A DNA stretch of 51,092 bases from the NCBI GenBank assembly GCA_964503335.1, contig CAZCZZ010000026.1:1-51092 (forward strand), given 5' to 3'. The position numbers and the translations under genes were made by a program. Below, one piece after another: positions 7,801 through 15,629 of the stretch. The first letter of the stretch is position 1. Each line of letters starts with the position of its first letter. The notes under the pieces are model-generated. The model ran no database searches. It was not told the DNA's origin and saw only the letters and a list, made by a program, of their open reading frames with translations. The DNA comes from CAZCZZ01 sp964503335 (lineage in GTDB: Bacteria > Verrucomicrobiota > Kiritimatiellia > CAIVKH01).

Positions 7801-8003
7801 GCGGGAGCGTCACCGCGTCATGCTGCCGCGGTGCATGCCGGATCTGCAGGGTTGCGCAACGGGGCGGGAGCGCTCCCTGATCAACTGGTTGTGCTCCGCC
7901 ATGAGGGATGAGCAGTTCGGGCCGACGCGGGAGGGCTGCGTCCTCGCCGCGCGCGGTTCCCCGGCTGCGTGGCCGTGCTCCCAGACGGCGCGGGAGCGCT
8001 CCC
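7801..8003. repeat. GCGGGAG motif repeated four times at exactly 63-bp spacing
   Basis: GCGGGAG begins at 7801, 7864, 7927 and 7990, a constant 63-bp period. At the second and fourth copies it is part of the perfect palindrome GGGAGCGCTCCC (7866-7877 and 7992-8003). The DNA between the cores is not obviously alike. This stretch and its flanks (7719-8205, 487 bases) hold no recognisable gene. Confidence 0.7.
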
Positions 8004-8205
8004 GAATGGTCCGTCCGTTTTCACAGGGCACCCCGCCACGTGTTCAAAAATATATGCAAAATCTTTGTTGGACCCGTTGTACCGGGTCGAGCTACTTTCC
8101 ATGTAAGAGTACTACCTTCTCCGTGACGTCGGGCGGTTTAGACGGGTCGAGCGACCAGTCCCGCGCCGTGTGCGGATGAGGCTGGCTCGTGGAGAAGAAG
8201 GAAGA

Positions 8206-8886
8206 ATGGCCAGGAAGTCGTATATGCCCCGGACGCAGGTGGGGCAGATAGAGTGGATGGGGAATCTCGCGGCGAAGCTGCCCGTGTATGCGGAACGGCT
8301 GGGCCTGACGGAAGAAGACGTTGAAACGATACGGAACGGACATGCATACCTTAAGCACGTACTGGCGAAGGGAAACGCCTTGAAACTCAAGCTCCGCGCA
8401 TGGACGACGCACAAGGATGAGGCGATGCGCGGCGCTCGCATATCGGCTCCGCTCGCTGAGCCCGAGCCGGATGCCCCGGTCGCGCCGATTCCGGACATCA
8501 TGGGAAAGGCCCGGAATCTCGTGAAGCGGATCAAGGTTCACCCGAAGTACACGAACTCCATCGGCCGTGATTTGCGCCTGATCGGCCCTGAAATCATCGA
8601 CGACGATGTCCTGATTCGACCGAACCTCCAGGTGTCGCTCAGGGCCGGTTTCCCGAGCCTGAAGTGGCTACGCCAGCGAACCGACTCCATGGAAATCGTC
8701 GTCGATCGCGGCACCGGCACGTTTCAGCACTTGATCACCACGACGAATAACAGCTACCGCGACACCAGTCCGCTCCCGCCCCCCGGAACCGCCGCCGCCT
8801 GGCACTACAAGGCCATCTACCGGCGAAAAGACGAGGCCATAGGCCAGTGGAGCGATATCAAAACCGTAACGGTGTTGGGCGCCTAG
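8206..8886 (+). CDS. Conserved-type hypothetical protein with fibronectin III-like C-terminus
   Basis: 226 residues. The N-terminal half is helical and basic (MARKSYMPRTQVGQIEWMG, then LTEEDVETIRN). The C-terminal part, including WHYKAIYRRKDEAIGQWSD, looks like a fibronectin III-type beta sandwich. The order helical region, proline-rich linker (LAEPEPDAPVAP, near residues 85-100), sandwich is familiar from uncharacterised proteins of environmental bacteria, but I cannot name a function. The ATG at 8206 has GAAGGAAG immediately upstream and is preferred to an earlier in-frame ATG at 8170. There is no signal peptide. Its stop overlaps the stop of the convergent ankyrin gene in the four bases CTAG. 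Confidence 0.7.
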   Translation: MARKSYMPRTQVGQIEWMGNLAAKLPVYAERLGLTEEDVETIRNGHAYLKHVLAKGNALKLKLRAWTTHKDEAMRGARISAPLAEPEPDAPVAPIPDIMGKARNLVKRIKVHPKYTNSIGRDLRLIGPEIIDDDVLIRPNLQVSLRAGFPSLKWLRQRTDSMEIVVDRGTGTFQHLITTTNNSYRDTSPLPPPGTAAAWHYKAIYRRKDEAIGQWSDIKTVTVLGA

Positions 8887-9554
8887 AGGTCGGGCGGCGC
8901 ATCCTCTTCTTGAAACGGTGTGCCCTCTATTGCGCCGTGTTGGAGCAGGATCTCGGCACAGGAGTTTTCCTTCGCAATTGCAATGCTGAGCGGTGTTGCT
9001 CCTGCCTTTGTCTTGGCGTTCACGTTTGCTTTGCTCTTGAGGAGCAAGTCTAGCAGCTCCACGTCTTCCTTTAGCACGGCTATGTGCAGTGGAGTTAGGC
9101 CCCGTTTATCAGCCAGGTCCACCTCGGCGCCTTTTGCAATAAGGTGTCTCGCGATGGGCACGTAGCCGGCCTTGGCAGCAAGCAGAAGTGGCGTATCGCC
9201 CTCCGAAAGCTCATCGACGATTGCCCTGCTCGGGGCGTCGATCTTTGCCCCCGCCGCGAGAAGGGCGTCCATGAGGGCAACATTTCGTTTTCTTGTGGCC
9301 CGGTGCAGGGGTGTCATTCCGTATTTGTCGGGCAGGTTGACATTGGCTCCCTTCGCGATGAGAAGGTCAACGATCGTGTTCGTTTCGGATTCAATCGCGA
9401 TAAGGAGCGGAGTGATGCCGTACTTATCCGCTGCATTGATATCAGCTCCCTNNNNNNNNNNNNNNNNNNNNNNNNNNNNNNNNNNNNNNNNNNNNNNNNN
9501 NNNNNNNNNNNNNNNNNNNNNNNNNNNNNNNNNNNNNNNNNNNNNNNNNNNCAT
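8883..9554 (-). CDS. Ankyrin-repeat protein, middle lost in assembly gap
   Basis: At least five ankyrin repeats of about 33 residues are visible after the gap, with the usual TPL-x-x-A and LL-x-x-GA-x-V/I signatures: GITPLLIAIES, GMTPLHRATRK, DTPLLLAAKAG, GLTPLHIAVLK and GATPLSIAIAK. The protein ends in acidic EEDAPPDL. The ATG at 9554 lies at the far gap edge, one base after the stop of the upstream gene, with GGAGAGG in the upstream coding end; it is the likely start if the gap hides only part of this gene. Frame continuity across the N run cannot be judged. A protein-protein interaction role is expected from the fold, but the partner is unknown. Confidence 0.8.
   Translation of the reverse strand: MXXXXXXXXXXXXXXXXXXXXXXXXXXXXXXXXXXGADINAADKYGITPLLIAIESETNTIVDLLIAKGANVNLPDKYGMTPLHRATRKRNVALMDALLAAGAKIDAPSRAIVDELSEGDTPLLLAAKAGYVPIARHLIAKGAEVDLADKRGLTPLHIAVLKEDVELLDLLLKSKANVNAKTKAGATPLSIAIAKENSCAEILLQHGAIEGTPFQEEDAPPDL
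9452..9551. other. Assembly gap, 100 N, inside the ankyrin gene
   Basis: Placeholder gap identical in length to the one at 3214. It falls in the ankyrin array, where near-identical repeats would defeat short-read assembly, so the real repeat number may be larger. Confidence 0.99.
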
Positions 9555-9555
9555 G

Positions 9556-10347
9556 CTATTTCCTCTCCGCAGTATCCGATTGTCTTACGGATATGATCGC
9601 TCCGAAGTGATTGTCCGAAAGGGCGTTGGTCGTCGGATACGTCGTCGATTGGGAGAGATCGCCATCCAAGAAGAGCGCGTTCCTGCAACCGCGGGCGGCG
9701 AAGAACTGAGCGAACTCGTAGAGATTCGGCAACTGATCCTGGAAAGGCTCGGTGATGGCAAACAGGACGTTGCCGTCGGGCAAGATGCCGACGCCGTTTC
9801 TGTGCAGCCTGTTTGATGAGGCCGGGCGGAACTCTGGATGGGGCAAGCCCTCCAGGAGCAACATCGGACCTGATTGTATCGCGAAATGTGGCTTGGACAT
9901 CATGGTCGAGAAGCGATGACTTTCGACGATTGCTGCGCCGTCCGCGTCGACGAAGAATACGCCGTTTGGCTTGAGATAGAAGTTTCCGCTGCCATCGGCC
10001 AGGTTCAATGGGCGTTTGACTTCACCACGCTCAACAAGGAGGCCGGCGGGTATGCCGCCCTCGTTGAAGATGCCTGCATTCATCATGAACACGGGTTGGA
10101 TGTGCTTCGCGCGAAGGTGTTGCGCTGTCGCCTGAAACGTGCGCAGTGGCGCGCCATTCGTATCCGCCCAGGTAATGATAACCTGATCGGGCTGACACAC
10201 ATATCCGTGGTACGTCGTCCCGTGATGGTTCGTCGCAAACTCCCCTGCACGTGCCAGAGAGACACAGGCAATGGCGAGCAAGGCCAGTTTCTGAATGACC
10301 CAGGGTCGTGATTTGGACTTTGGCGCATATGGGACGATTGCCCGCAT
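9556..10347 (-). CDS. Exported phosphodiester glycosidase-like (NAGPA/DUF2233) protein
   Basis: 263 residues with an N-terminal signal segment (LALLAIACVSLARAGE). The body matches the NAGPA/DUF2233 (YigE-like) fold: VFMMNAGIFNEGGIPAGLLV near residues 90-110, YLKPNGVFFVDADG, FAIQSGPMLL, RNGVGILPDGNVLFAIT, and NALFLDGDLSQS towards the end. In this family the conserved Asn, Asp and Gly residues form the active site for removing a sugar from a phosphodiester. Related bacterial proteins act on cell-surface polymers. The substrate here is unknown. The ATG at 10347 directly abuts the TAA of the upstream gene, and its own stop is one base from the ankyrin start, so the three genes are translationally coupled. 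Confidence 0.85.
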   Translation of the reverse strand: MRAIVPYAPKSKSRPWVIQKLALLAIACVSLARAGEFATNHHGTTYHGYVCQPDQVIITWADTNGAPLRTFQATAQHLRAKHIQPVFMMNAGIFNEGGIPAGLLVERGEVKRPLNLADGSGNFYLKPNGVFFVDADGAAIVESHRFSTMMSKPHFAIQSGPMLLLEGLPHPEFRPASSNRLHRNGVGILPDGNVLFAITEPFQDQLPNLYEFAQFFAARGCRNALFLDGDLSQSTTYPTTNALSDNHFGAIISVRQSDTAERK

Positions 10348-11265
10348 TTAGTCGTTCGACGCCTCGTTCTTTGCCATTTCGATTATGGCCTTGCTGCACG
10401 CACTGTTGAATTCGAGTTTTGCAGTGCTGAAAGGGGCTGTGGACAGTTGGCCATCTCCATTGAGGATGTGAAATTCCTCGTGCAGGTTGCATGCGTCCAA
10501 GAGGACTCCAAGCTCCCAGTTCTTGCCGTAGTTCTGAGGCCAGAAAGCTTTGGGGTAGATGACGGAATGGGCCAGCGCATTGCCATGTCGCTCTGCGAAT
10601 GCGGCCACATCAACCTCGGTCCAGCGGAACGGAAAGCGCTCATGCTCGTCGAGCAGAGCTGCAATTGCTCCCTCGAGTGTGTCCTGCGTGGGTGGGCTTT
10701 TGTACCAACGGGCGTACGTGTTGCCCAATCCGAACATCTGGGCGAAACCGACCTTGCAGTGTATTGCGTCCACATGATTCCACGATCCCTTTTCCGCAGG
10801 AGACTTATAACCCGTGGAGTGGATCAGCCCGGTTATGGGACTGACATCCTTCCTGCTGATATGCATGTCGAATGGGATGGCACTCAGAAGGATGGCCACC
10901 TCTGCTCCGAGTTCCGGGTCGTCAATATACGGGAGCAATGCAGCGATAAGTTCCAGCCTGCTGTGTTTCTTAATGAAGACGCTGCCCTGTCGCGTCAGGC
11001 GTGGCTCGTAGAACTCAGGATAGCGGATTGAAGGAGCGTTGATGCTCGGGATCGTCCCGTGTGGCTTGTGGCGCTTCCACCCCTGCAATACCGGCTTCTT
11101 AAGCAAAAGGAAATCCTCCCGAAGCGCATGCAGTGTGAGAACGGGCCTGCTTGTGTCCTCGAGCGCCGTGGGTCTTCCGGACTTCCCTCCTGCGAAGCCT
11201 TTGATCGCGAATGCCCCGACGACGCAGGCAATCACGAGAATGCCTGCTATGTACTTCTTCTTCAT
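10348..11265 (-). CDS. Exported or membrane-anchored protein of unknown function
   Basis: 305 residues starting MKKKYIAGILVIACVVGAF, an N-terminal anchor or signal peptide. The remainder is soluble and mixed alpha/beta, with several conserved-looking aromatic and His segments (LIHSTGYKSPAEKGSWNH, FAQMFGLGNTYARWYKSP, HEEFHILNGDGQL). I recognise no family. It is the first gene of a minus-strand operon with the phosphodiester-glycosidase-like and ankyrin genes, with zero spacing to the next gene, which suggests a shared periplasmic or surface role. The HEEFH motif could bind metal, but no HExxH pattern is present. Confidence 0.65.
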   Translation of the reverse strand: MKKKYIAGILVIACVVGAFAIKGFAGGKSGRPTALEDTSRPVLTLHALREDFLLLKKPVLQGWKRHKPHGTIPSINAPSIRYPEFYEPRLTRQGSVFIKKHSRLELIAALLPYIDDPELGAEVAILLSAIPFDMHISRKDVSPITGLIHSTGYKSPAEKGSWNHVDAIHCKVGFAQMFGLGNTYARWYKSPPTQDTLEGAIAALLDEHERFPFRWTEVDVAAFAERHGNALAHSVIYPKAFWPQNYGKNWELGVLLDACNLHEEFHILNGDGQLSTAPFSTAKLEFNSACSKAIIEMAKNEASND

Positions 11266-11298
11266 GATGAGGCGAGCGACAAGCCTCGGGGGTGCGCG

Positions 11299-11580
11299 CT
11301 AGGCCCTCTCTTCCAACCTTCCGGATACAAGTTTGTGCAATGTGCTCGAGATATAGGTCTGGTAGGGCATGCCTTCTCTGGCTGCTCTCATCTGAATTCG
11401 TTCCAGATCACGCGATGAGATGCGAATATTGATGCGCTTGTCTTTCTGAAGAGTGTTTCGAGCTGCCTCTTCAAGCGCCTTCTTTTCTGCTTGGAAGTTC
11501 GGCACCCGCTTAAATTCGCCGCGTTCGAAGTCCTCGAGTATTTGTAGCTCGTCCTTATCCAGCGATAATGTCCTTTTCAT
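11299..11580 (-). CDS. CopG/BrnA-like antitoxin
   Basis: 93 residues. The C-terminal half holds a ribbon-helix-helix motif (INIRISSRDLERIQMRAAR, then YQTYISSTLHKLVSGRL), typical of CopG-like antitoxins that bind operator DNA as dimers. The N-terminal half (LDKDELQILEDFERGEF) is acidic and would contact the toxin. The start overlaps the stop of the upstream toxin gene by four bases (ATGA-type coupling). The toxin-first order is that of brnTA systems. Autoregulation of the promoter at 11854-11882 is expected from the family but not shown. Confidence 0.82.
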   Translation of the reverse strand: MKRTLSLDKDELQILEDFERGEFKRVPNFQAEKKALEEAARNTLQKDKRINIRISSRDLERIQMRAAREGMPYQTYISSTLHKLVSGRLEERA

Positions 11581-11846
11581 GTCAGGTACTCCTTCGTGGC
11601 CTTGCGACTCGGTATGATCGTCTTTAGAAAGCGAACGCCCTTTGATTTTGCGTATGGGACAAGCCAGACGTAGTCAGCAATATTGAGAACGATGATGTTC
11701 TGATCTGGATATCGCTCCCGATTCGGGTGCTTGATGATGTCCAGCACATCACCATTTTCAATACAAACCAGCACATCCTCAAAGCAAACGCCGCGAGTAC
11801 GCTCAAGCAGAGCATTCTTTTCGTCGCTCCAGTCATAATCGCTCAT
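11577..11846 (-). CDS. BrnT-like RelE-fold toxin
   Basis: 89 residues: YDWSDEKNALLERTRGVCFE at the N-terminus, CIENGDVLDIIKHPNRERYP in the middle, and RFLKTIIPSRKATKEYL at the end. The DW-x-x-EKN opening, FEDV segment and Arg/Lys-rich last strand are those of BrnT and related ribonuclease toxins, which arrest growth by cutting mRNA. It is paired with a CopG-like antitoxin by a 4-base overlap. The start ATG sits only seven bases from a consensus -10 box, so the mRNA is probably leaderless. The pair stands between unrelated genes, which fits horizontal acquisition. Confidence 0.82.
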   Translation of the reverse strand: MSDYDWSDEKNALLERTRGVCFEDVLVCIENGDVLDIIKHPNRERYPDQNIIVLNIADYVWLVPYAKSKGVRFLKTIIPSRKATKEYLT

Positions 11847-11853
11847 TTTGAGC

Positions 11854-11882
11854 TATATACAGCGACGTGTGCCTTATGTCAA
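11854..11882 (-). promoter_or_regulatory. Consensus sigma-70 promoter of the toxin-antitoxin pair
   Basis: TTGACA (11877-11882) and TATATA (11854-11859) are separated by exactly 17 bases on the minus strand, a full consensus -35 and a near-consensus -10. Seven bases follow before the toxin ATG, so transcription should start at or within two bases of the start codon. Imperfect dyad symmetry (GCTATATACAGC) overlaps the -10 and could be the autoregulatory operator. Confidence 0.8.
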
Positions 11883-11999
11883 CAGGTCGGATGACTCGGG
11901 TCTAGCGTATGGCCTCGGACGGAGGCTTTTCGCCGATATGGCGTTGGAGACGCGCGTGACGGATTTGGCGGGGAATGTCGAATGCGACAATCCCTTGCT

Positions 12000-12048
12000 G
12001 GAGGGGCAGCCTCCGGCTGCCCGCGGGCACGCGGCAGCGTGCCCCTCC
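12000..12048. repeat. Nested inverted repeat (REP-like, three-stem)
   Basis: Outer arms GGAGGGG and CCCCTCC enclose two hairpins, GGCAGCC-TCC-GGCTGCC and GGGCACGC-GGCA-GCGTGCCC. It sits in the 262-base spacer between the toxin-antitoxin pair and the permease gene, which otherwise shows nothing. The layout resembles REP/BIME elements. It may also stop transcription from the permease operon. Confidence 0.7.
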
Positions 12049-12108
12049 GGAACGACACGATGCATGACCGCGGTGATGGAGCGCCGGGCTGCGGCGAGGA
12101 GTCTTGAC

Positions 12109-13815
12109 TTAGGCGCGGAAGATGGCGCCGAGTTTCTTGCCTAGTATAAGGCTGCTGCCGAGGATGGTGACGCCGAGGAAGGCCATGGCCCAGACGCCCA
12201 GGGCGGAGGCAATGTATTGGCCGGTGCCGAGGAGTTGGAAGAGTTCGTAGATGGTTTTGGTGATGGGATAGAAGTCCTGGCGCTGGGCGAGCATCAGGCT
12301 GTCGGACACCTCAAGCATGCTGAAGGCGAAGGCGAGCAGGGCGCCGGCGATGAGATTGGCGGTGATCAGGGGTACTGTGATGCGTCGCAGCGTGGTGAAG
12401 AATCCCGCCCCGAGGCTTGCGGCGGCTTCTTCCAGTGTCACCGAGGTCTGCTGCAATCCCGCAACGGCGGATCGCACCATGTAGGGCAGGCGCCGCACGC
12501 TGTAGGCGATGATCAGGAAGAGCGTCGGATTTACGCGGACATCGAGCAGGTTCTGCCAGAACGGGCTGTTCTTCACGAATTCCGTGTTGCTCATCTGCGA
12601 GCTGATCGCGAGATAGCCGAACGCCATCACCAGTCCCGGCACAGCGAGCGGCAGCATCGCCAGCGCATCGAGTGCGCCGCGCCACGGAATGTCGGATCGC
12701 ACCACGACGAATGCGATCGCGATGCCGAGCACGACGTTGAAGAGGACGGCGAGCGATGAGAAGAAGAGGCTGTTCTTGATGCTGCTCACGGTCATCGTGT
12801 GGCCGAGCGCTTCAATGTAGTTCCCGCCGGTCCACTCCTGCGGCAGCACGGACTGATACCAGCTCCCGGGCGCGGCGAAGCTCGTGGCGATGACGCCGAG
12901 ATGCGGTGTCATCGCGATGAGGATGACCGCGGCAAACGGCAGCAGGACGAGAAGTCCCTTCACGCCGCTTACCTTTTTCGTGGCCGACACAGTCGCGGCC
13001 TTGCTCTGCATCGCGTAGGCCCTACCCCCAAAGGCGAACTTGCCGATCGCATAAAGCAGCACGCTGGCCGCGAGCATGACGAAGACGAGGGCGTAGGGGA
13101 ATGGATTGGAGCCGATCTCCTTCAGGGCATCAAAGACCTGGACCGACGCGCAACGCGTGTAGTTCATGATCAGCGGTGTGCCGAGTTCGGTGAAGCTCCA
13201 GATGAAGACGATCGTGCCGCCTGCGAAAAGGCCGGGCATGATGAGGGGCAGGGTGATCCGGAAGAACTTCCGGATGCCCTTGCAGCCGAGGTTCGCCGCG
13301 GCTTCCTCCATCGCCGGATCGATATTCGCCATCGCGGCCGATGTGTTCAGGTACATGATGGGATAGAGCGAAAGCGCCTGGAGCAGCACGACGCCCCAGT
13401 ACTGCGCGCGACCGAGCCAATCGACCGGGCCGAGACCGAGCAGGGCGTTGAGTCCGCCGTATTGTCCGAGCACCTGCTGGAATCCGATCGCGCCGACAAA
13501 CGGCGGAAGGATCATCGGCACGAGGATCATGCCGCTCACGAACTTCTTTCCCGGGAAATCGTACTTGTTCGTAAGCCACGCGAGGGGAACGGCGATCGCG
13601 GTCACAATCGACGTGGTGCCGATCGCGAGCATGAGGCTGTTGAACAGGCCCTCGGTATAGATCGGATTGCGAAACACGCCGGCGAGATACTTTAGCGTGA
13701 AGGAACCGCTGACGATAAAGCCGCCCTTGATGACCATCCACAGCGGCGCGAGGAAGAGCAGGCCGAAGACGAGCGACGTCAGCAGGAAGATGGTCCATGC
13801 CGTCCCGCGTCTCAT
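12109..13815 (-). CDS. ABC transporter permease, fused double permease of the FbpB type
   Basis: 568 residues with two tandem inner-membrane permease halves of about six helices each, a layout known from iron(III) and related importers. The first half carries the EAA loop near EEAAANLGCKGIRKFFRIT, the second near EEAAASLGAGFFTTLRRIT. These loops dock on the ATPase. The ATG at 13815 overlaps the upstream stop (ATGA) and has GAGGAG upstream. A longer in-frame extension into the binding-protein gene is rejected because it has the composition of an out-of-frame read. It is the last gene of the ATPase, binding protein, permease operon. Confidence 0.92.
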   Translation of the reverse strand: MRRGTAWTIFLLTSLVFGLLFLAPLWMVIKGGFIVSGSFTLKYLAGVFRNPIYTEGLFNSLMLAIGTTSIVTAIAVPLAWLTNKYDFPGKKFVSGMILVPMILPPFVGAIGFQQVLGQYGGLNALLGLGPVDWLGRAQYWGVVLLQALSLYPIMYLNTSAAMANIDPAMEEAAANLGCKGIRKFFRITLPLIMPGLFAGGTIVFIWSFTELGTPLIMNYTRCASVQVFDALKEIGSNPFPYALVFVMLAASVLLYAIGKFAFGGRAYAMQSKAATVSATKKVSGVKGLLVLLPFAAVILIAMTPHLGVIATSFAAPGSWYQSVLPQEWTGGNYIEALGHTMTVSSIKNSLFFSSLAVLFNVVLGIAIAFVVVRSDIPWRGALDALAMLPLAVPGLVMAFGYLAISSQMSNTEFVKNSPFWQNLLDVRVNPTLFLIIAYSVRRLPYMVRSAVAGLQQTSVTLEEAAASLGAGFFTTLRRITVPLITANLIAGALLAFAFSMLEVSDSLMLAQRQDFYPITKTIYELFQLLGTGQYIASALGVWAMAFLGVTILGSSLILGKKLGAIFRA

Positions 13816-15626
13816 GACCCCGCACTCCTCTCCGCTGCTTCGCGCGCGCGCCGGTACTGGTCGCGGAAGGCGAGGGTCCAAATGCGCATGTACTCGATGC
13901 GGTCCATCTTCTTGCCGATGCCGAGCGCGGATTTCCATGTGAGCGGTTCGGGCTGATCCGGCAGGCTGCGCAGAATCTGCATCGCTTCGGCCTGCTTCTC
14001 CGGCCCGCCTGCGCCCAGGATGGCAGACCACGCCGCCTGCAGCTCCGCACTCGAGTCCATGCACATTGTGCGGATGAGATCGCGGTGAACACCGAAGTGC
14101 TGTCCGGTCCAGCGGCTGTAGTAGGTGAACGCCGCGGCGATCGTATAGGGATCCGTCGCGGGGTCGGCGAGGTCATCCGCCGCGAAACGCGCGTGCGCTT
14201 CATGGCGTGCCTGCACGGCCGGCACATCCGACGGATAGAAGCTGCGCAGGATGGGAAGTCGGCGAAGCGCGAACTTCTCAGGTCCGCCCGGCGTCCCGGG
14301 CTTGTAGGTCCAGAGCTTCTGTCCGTCTTCACTCAACACAAACGTGATGAACCGGCAGGCGATCTCGCGATGCGTGGCGCCGCGGAGCAGGCTGATGGGA
14401 TCGGCGCTCGCGCCGGAACCGCCCTTGGGCGTCACGTAGACCATCCGCTCCTTGCCTTCGGGACTCCGCGAAAGCTGGGCTTGGTAGCGACCGTAGAAGT
14501 CGATGGCGACGCCGGCCGCCGCGTTGCCGATGCTCACATCGATCGGGACTTTGCTCGCCGAATCTGTGAAGTAGCGGGCGTTGGCTCCTATCAATTGCAC
14601 GAGGCGGATGCCGTCGAGCCAGCCTTGTTCAACAGCTTCTTGGTAGTGGGCGGGAACATCGGGGGGGAGCTCACCGGGCGGGAGGGCGGCTTTCTTGATG
14701 GACGCTTCGAAGGTGTCGATCTGCTCCTTCGTGAACCCCGCGGCTTGCACGGCATCGAAGCACTGCTGGTGAATGATCATCTCGAAGGCCTTCGCGATGC
14801 TGCCGCTCTTGGTGGGGTCGGCGAGGCCGAGCTGCCGGTAGAACTTGGGATTTGCGAGATCGCTCCATGCCCGGGGAGGTTCCGTGACGCCTAGGTCGGC
14901 GAGGCGATCAAGGTTGTAGCAGATGCCGAAGGTGCTGATTGCGTTGCCGAAGAAGGCGGCGCTGCGCCAGGTCTCTCCGCTGATCCTGTCGGGAATGAGG
15001 AGATTCCCCTGGCCGTCCGTGAAAAGGTCCGGCGTCTGGTCCTTCGGCCACGGCGGAACGGTCAGGCCTTCGCCAAAGGCCTTTGAATGATCGTACTCGC
15101 CGCCGCCGAAGAAGAGGTCGATGCGGGCTGAGAAGGCATCCTTGTCATCGGTGCTGCGAAACGCTGCGTGAAGATCCTTCGCACGTTCCCATGTCCTGCG
15201 GTTCTCGGCGTCCCGCGTGGCGAAGGCTTCGTCGCTCTCGTTCTCCTTCCGTTCGAGCTTCGGCGGCGCGTTGGTGTTGAACTTGCGATCCACGATGGCG
15301 TCGCCGAGGGCGGAGGACCAGGGAATGCCCTGGCGGATACAGTAGGCGCGGGCGGATGCGACAAATTCCGCGGTGAGGTAGCGGCTGATTTCTGTCGTGC
15401 CGCCGAGCGCGCGCCAGTCGATGCGTACGGGCTTGCCGAACTTCTCCGCGTGCCACTTCGAAAAGGCCTGGCCGAATTCGTATCGGATCGCTTCGTTGTG
15501 CGAGGAGACGATGACCAGCTCGGGGTCGCCGGGTTTCCAGTCGCCCGTCTCAGCCTCCTGCTTGAAGATGAACGGCAGCGCCAGCACGGTCCCTGCGGCG
15601 AGGAGGATGGCGGCGTTCTTGAGCAT
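13812..15626 (-). CDS. ABC transporter extracellular solute-binding protein
   Basis: 604 residues with an N-terminal anchor or signal (AAILLAAGTVLALPFIF). A periplasmic binding-protein fold is indicated by ELVIVSSHNEAIRYEFGQAF at the start of the mature protein, and by FFGNAISTFGICYNLDRLAD and WSDLANPKFYRQLGLADPT in the middle, which are typical of the iron/sugar-phosphate/putrescine binding-protein superfamily. It is much longer than AfuA or FbpA (about 340), with extra helical sequence after residue about 450. No clear adjacent Tyr pair of the FbpA iron site is seen. It starts three bases after the ATPase stop and overlaps the permease start by four bases. Ligand unknown. Confidence 0.88.
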   Translation of the reverse strand: MLKNAAILLAAGTVLALPFIFKQEAETGDWKPGDPELVIVSSHNEAIRYEFGQAFSKWHAEKFGKPVRIDWRALGGTTEISRYLTAEFVASARAYCIRQGIPWSSALGDAIVDRKFNTNAPPKLERKENESDEAFATRDAENRRTWERAKDLHAAFRSTDDKDAFSARIDLFFGGGEYDHSKAFGEGLTVPPWPKDQTPDLFTDGQGNLLIPDRISGETWRSAAFFGNAISTFGICYNLDRLADLGVTEPPRAWSDLANPKFYRQLGLADPTKSGSIAKAFEMIIHQQCFDAVQAAGFTKEQIDTFEASIKKAALPPGELPPDVPAHYQEAVEQGWLDGIRLVQLIGANARYFTDSASKVPIDVSIGNAAAGVAIDFYGRYQAQLSRSPEGKERMVYVTPKGGSGASADPISLLRGATHREIACRFITFVLSEDGQKLWTYKPGTPGGPEKFALRRLPILRSFYPSDVPAVQARHEAHARFAADDLADPATDPYTIAAAFTYYSRWTGQHFGVHRDLIRTMCMDSSAELQAAWSAILGAGGPEKQAEAMQILRSLPDQPEPLTWKSALGIGKKMDRIEYMRIWTLAFRDQYRRAREAAERSAGS

Positions 15627-15629
15627 ACG

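Noticed and set aside
7801..8003. CRISPR array
   Set aside because: Regular spacing is suggestive, but the conserved core is only 7-14 bases, the period is constant to the base and no cas gene is nearby.
13816..14064. N-terminal extension of the permease gene
   Set aside because: It lies inside the solute-binding protein gene and has shadow-like composition. The ATG at 13815 has a ribosome site and an ATGA overlap.
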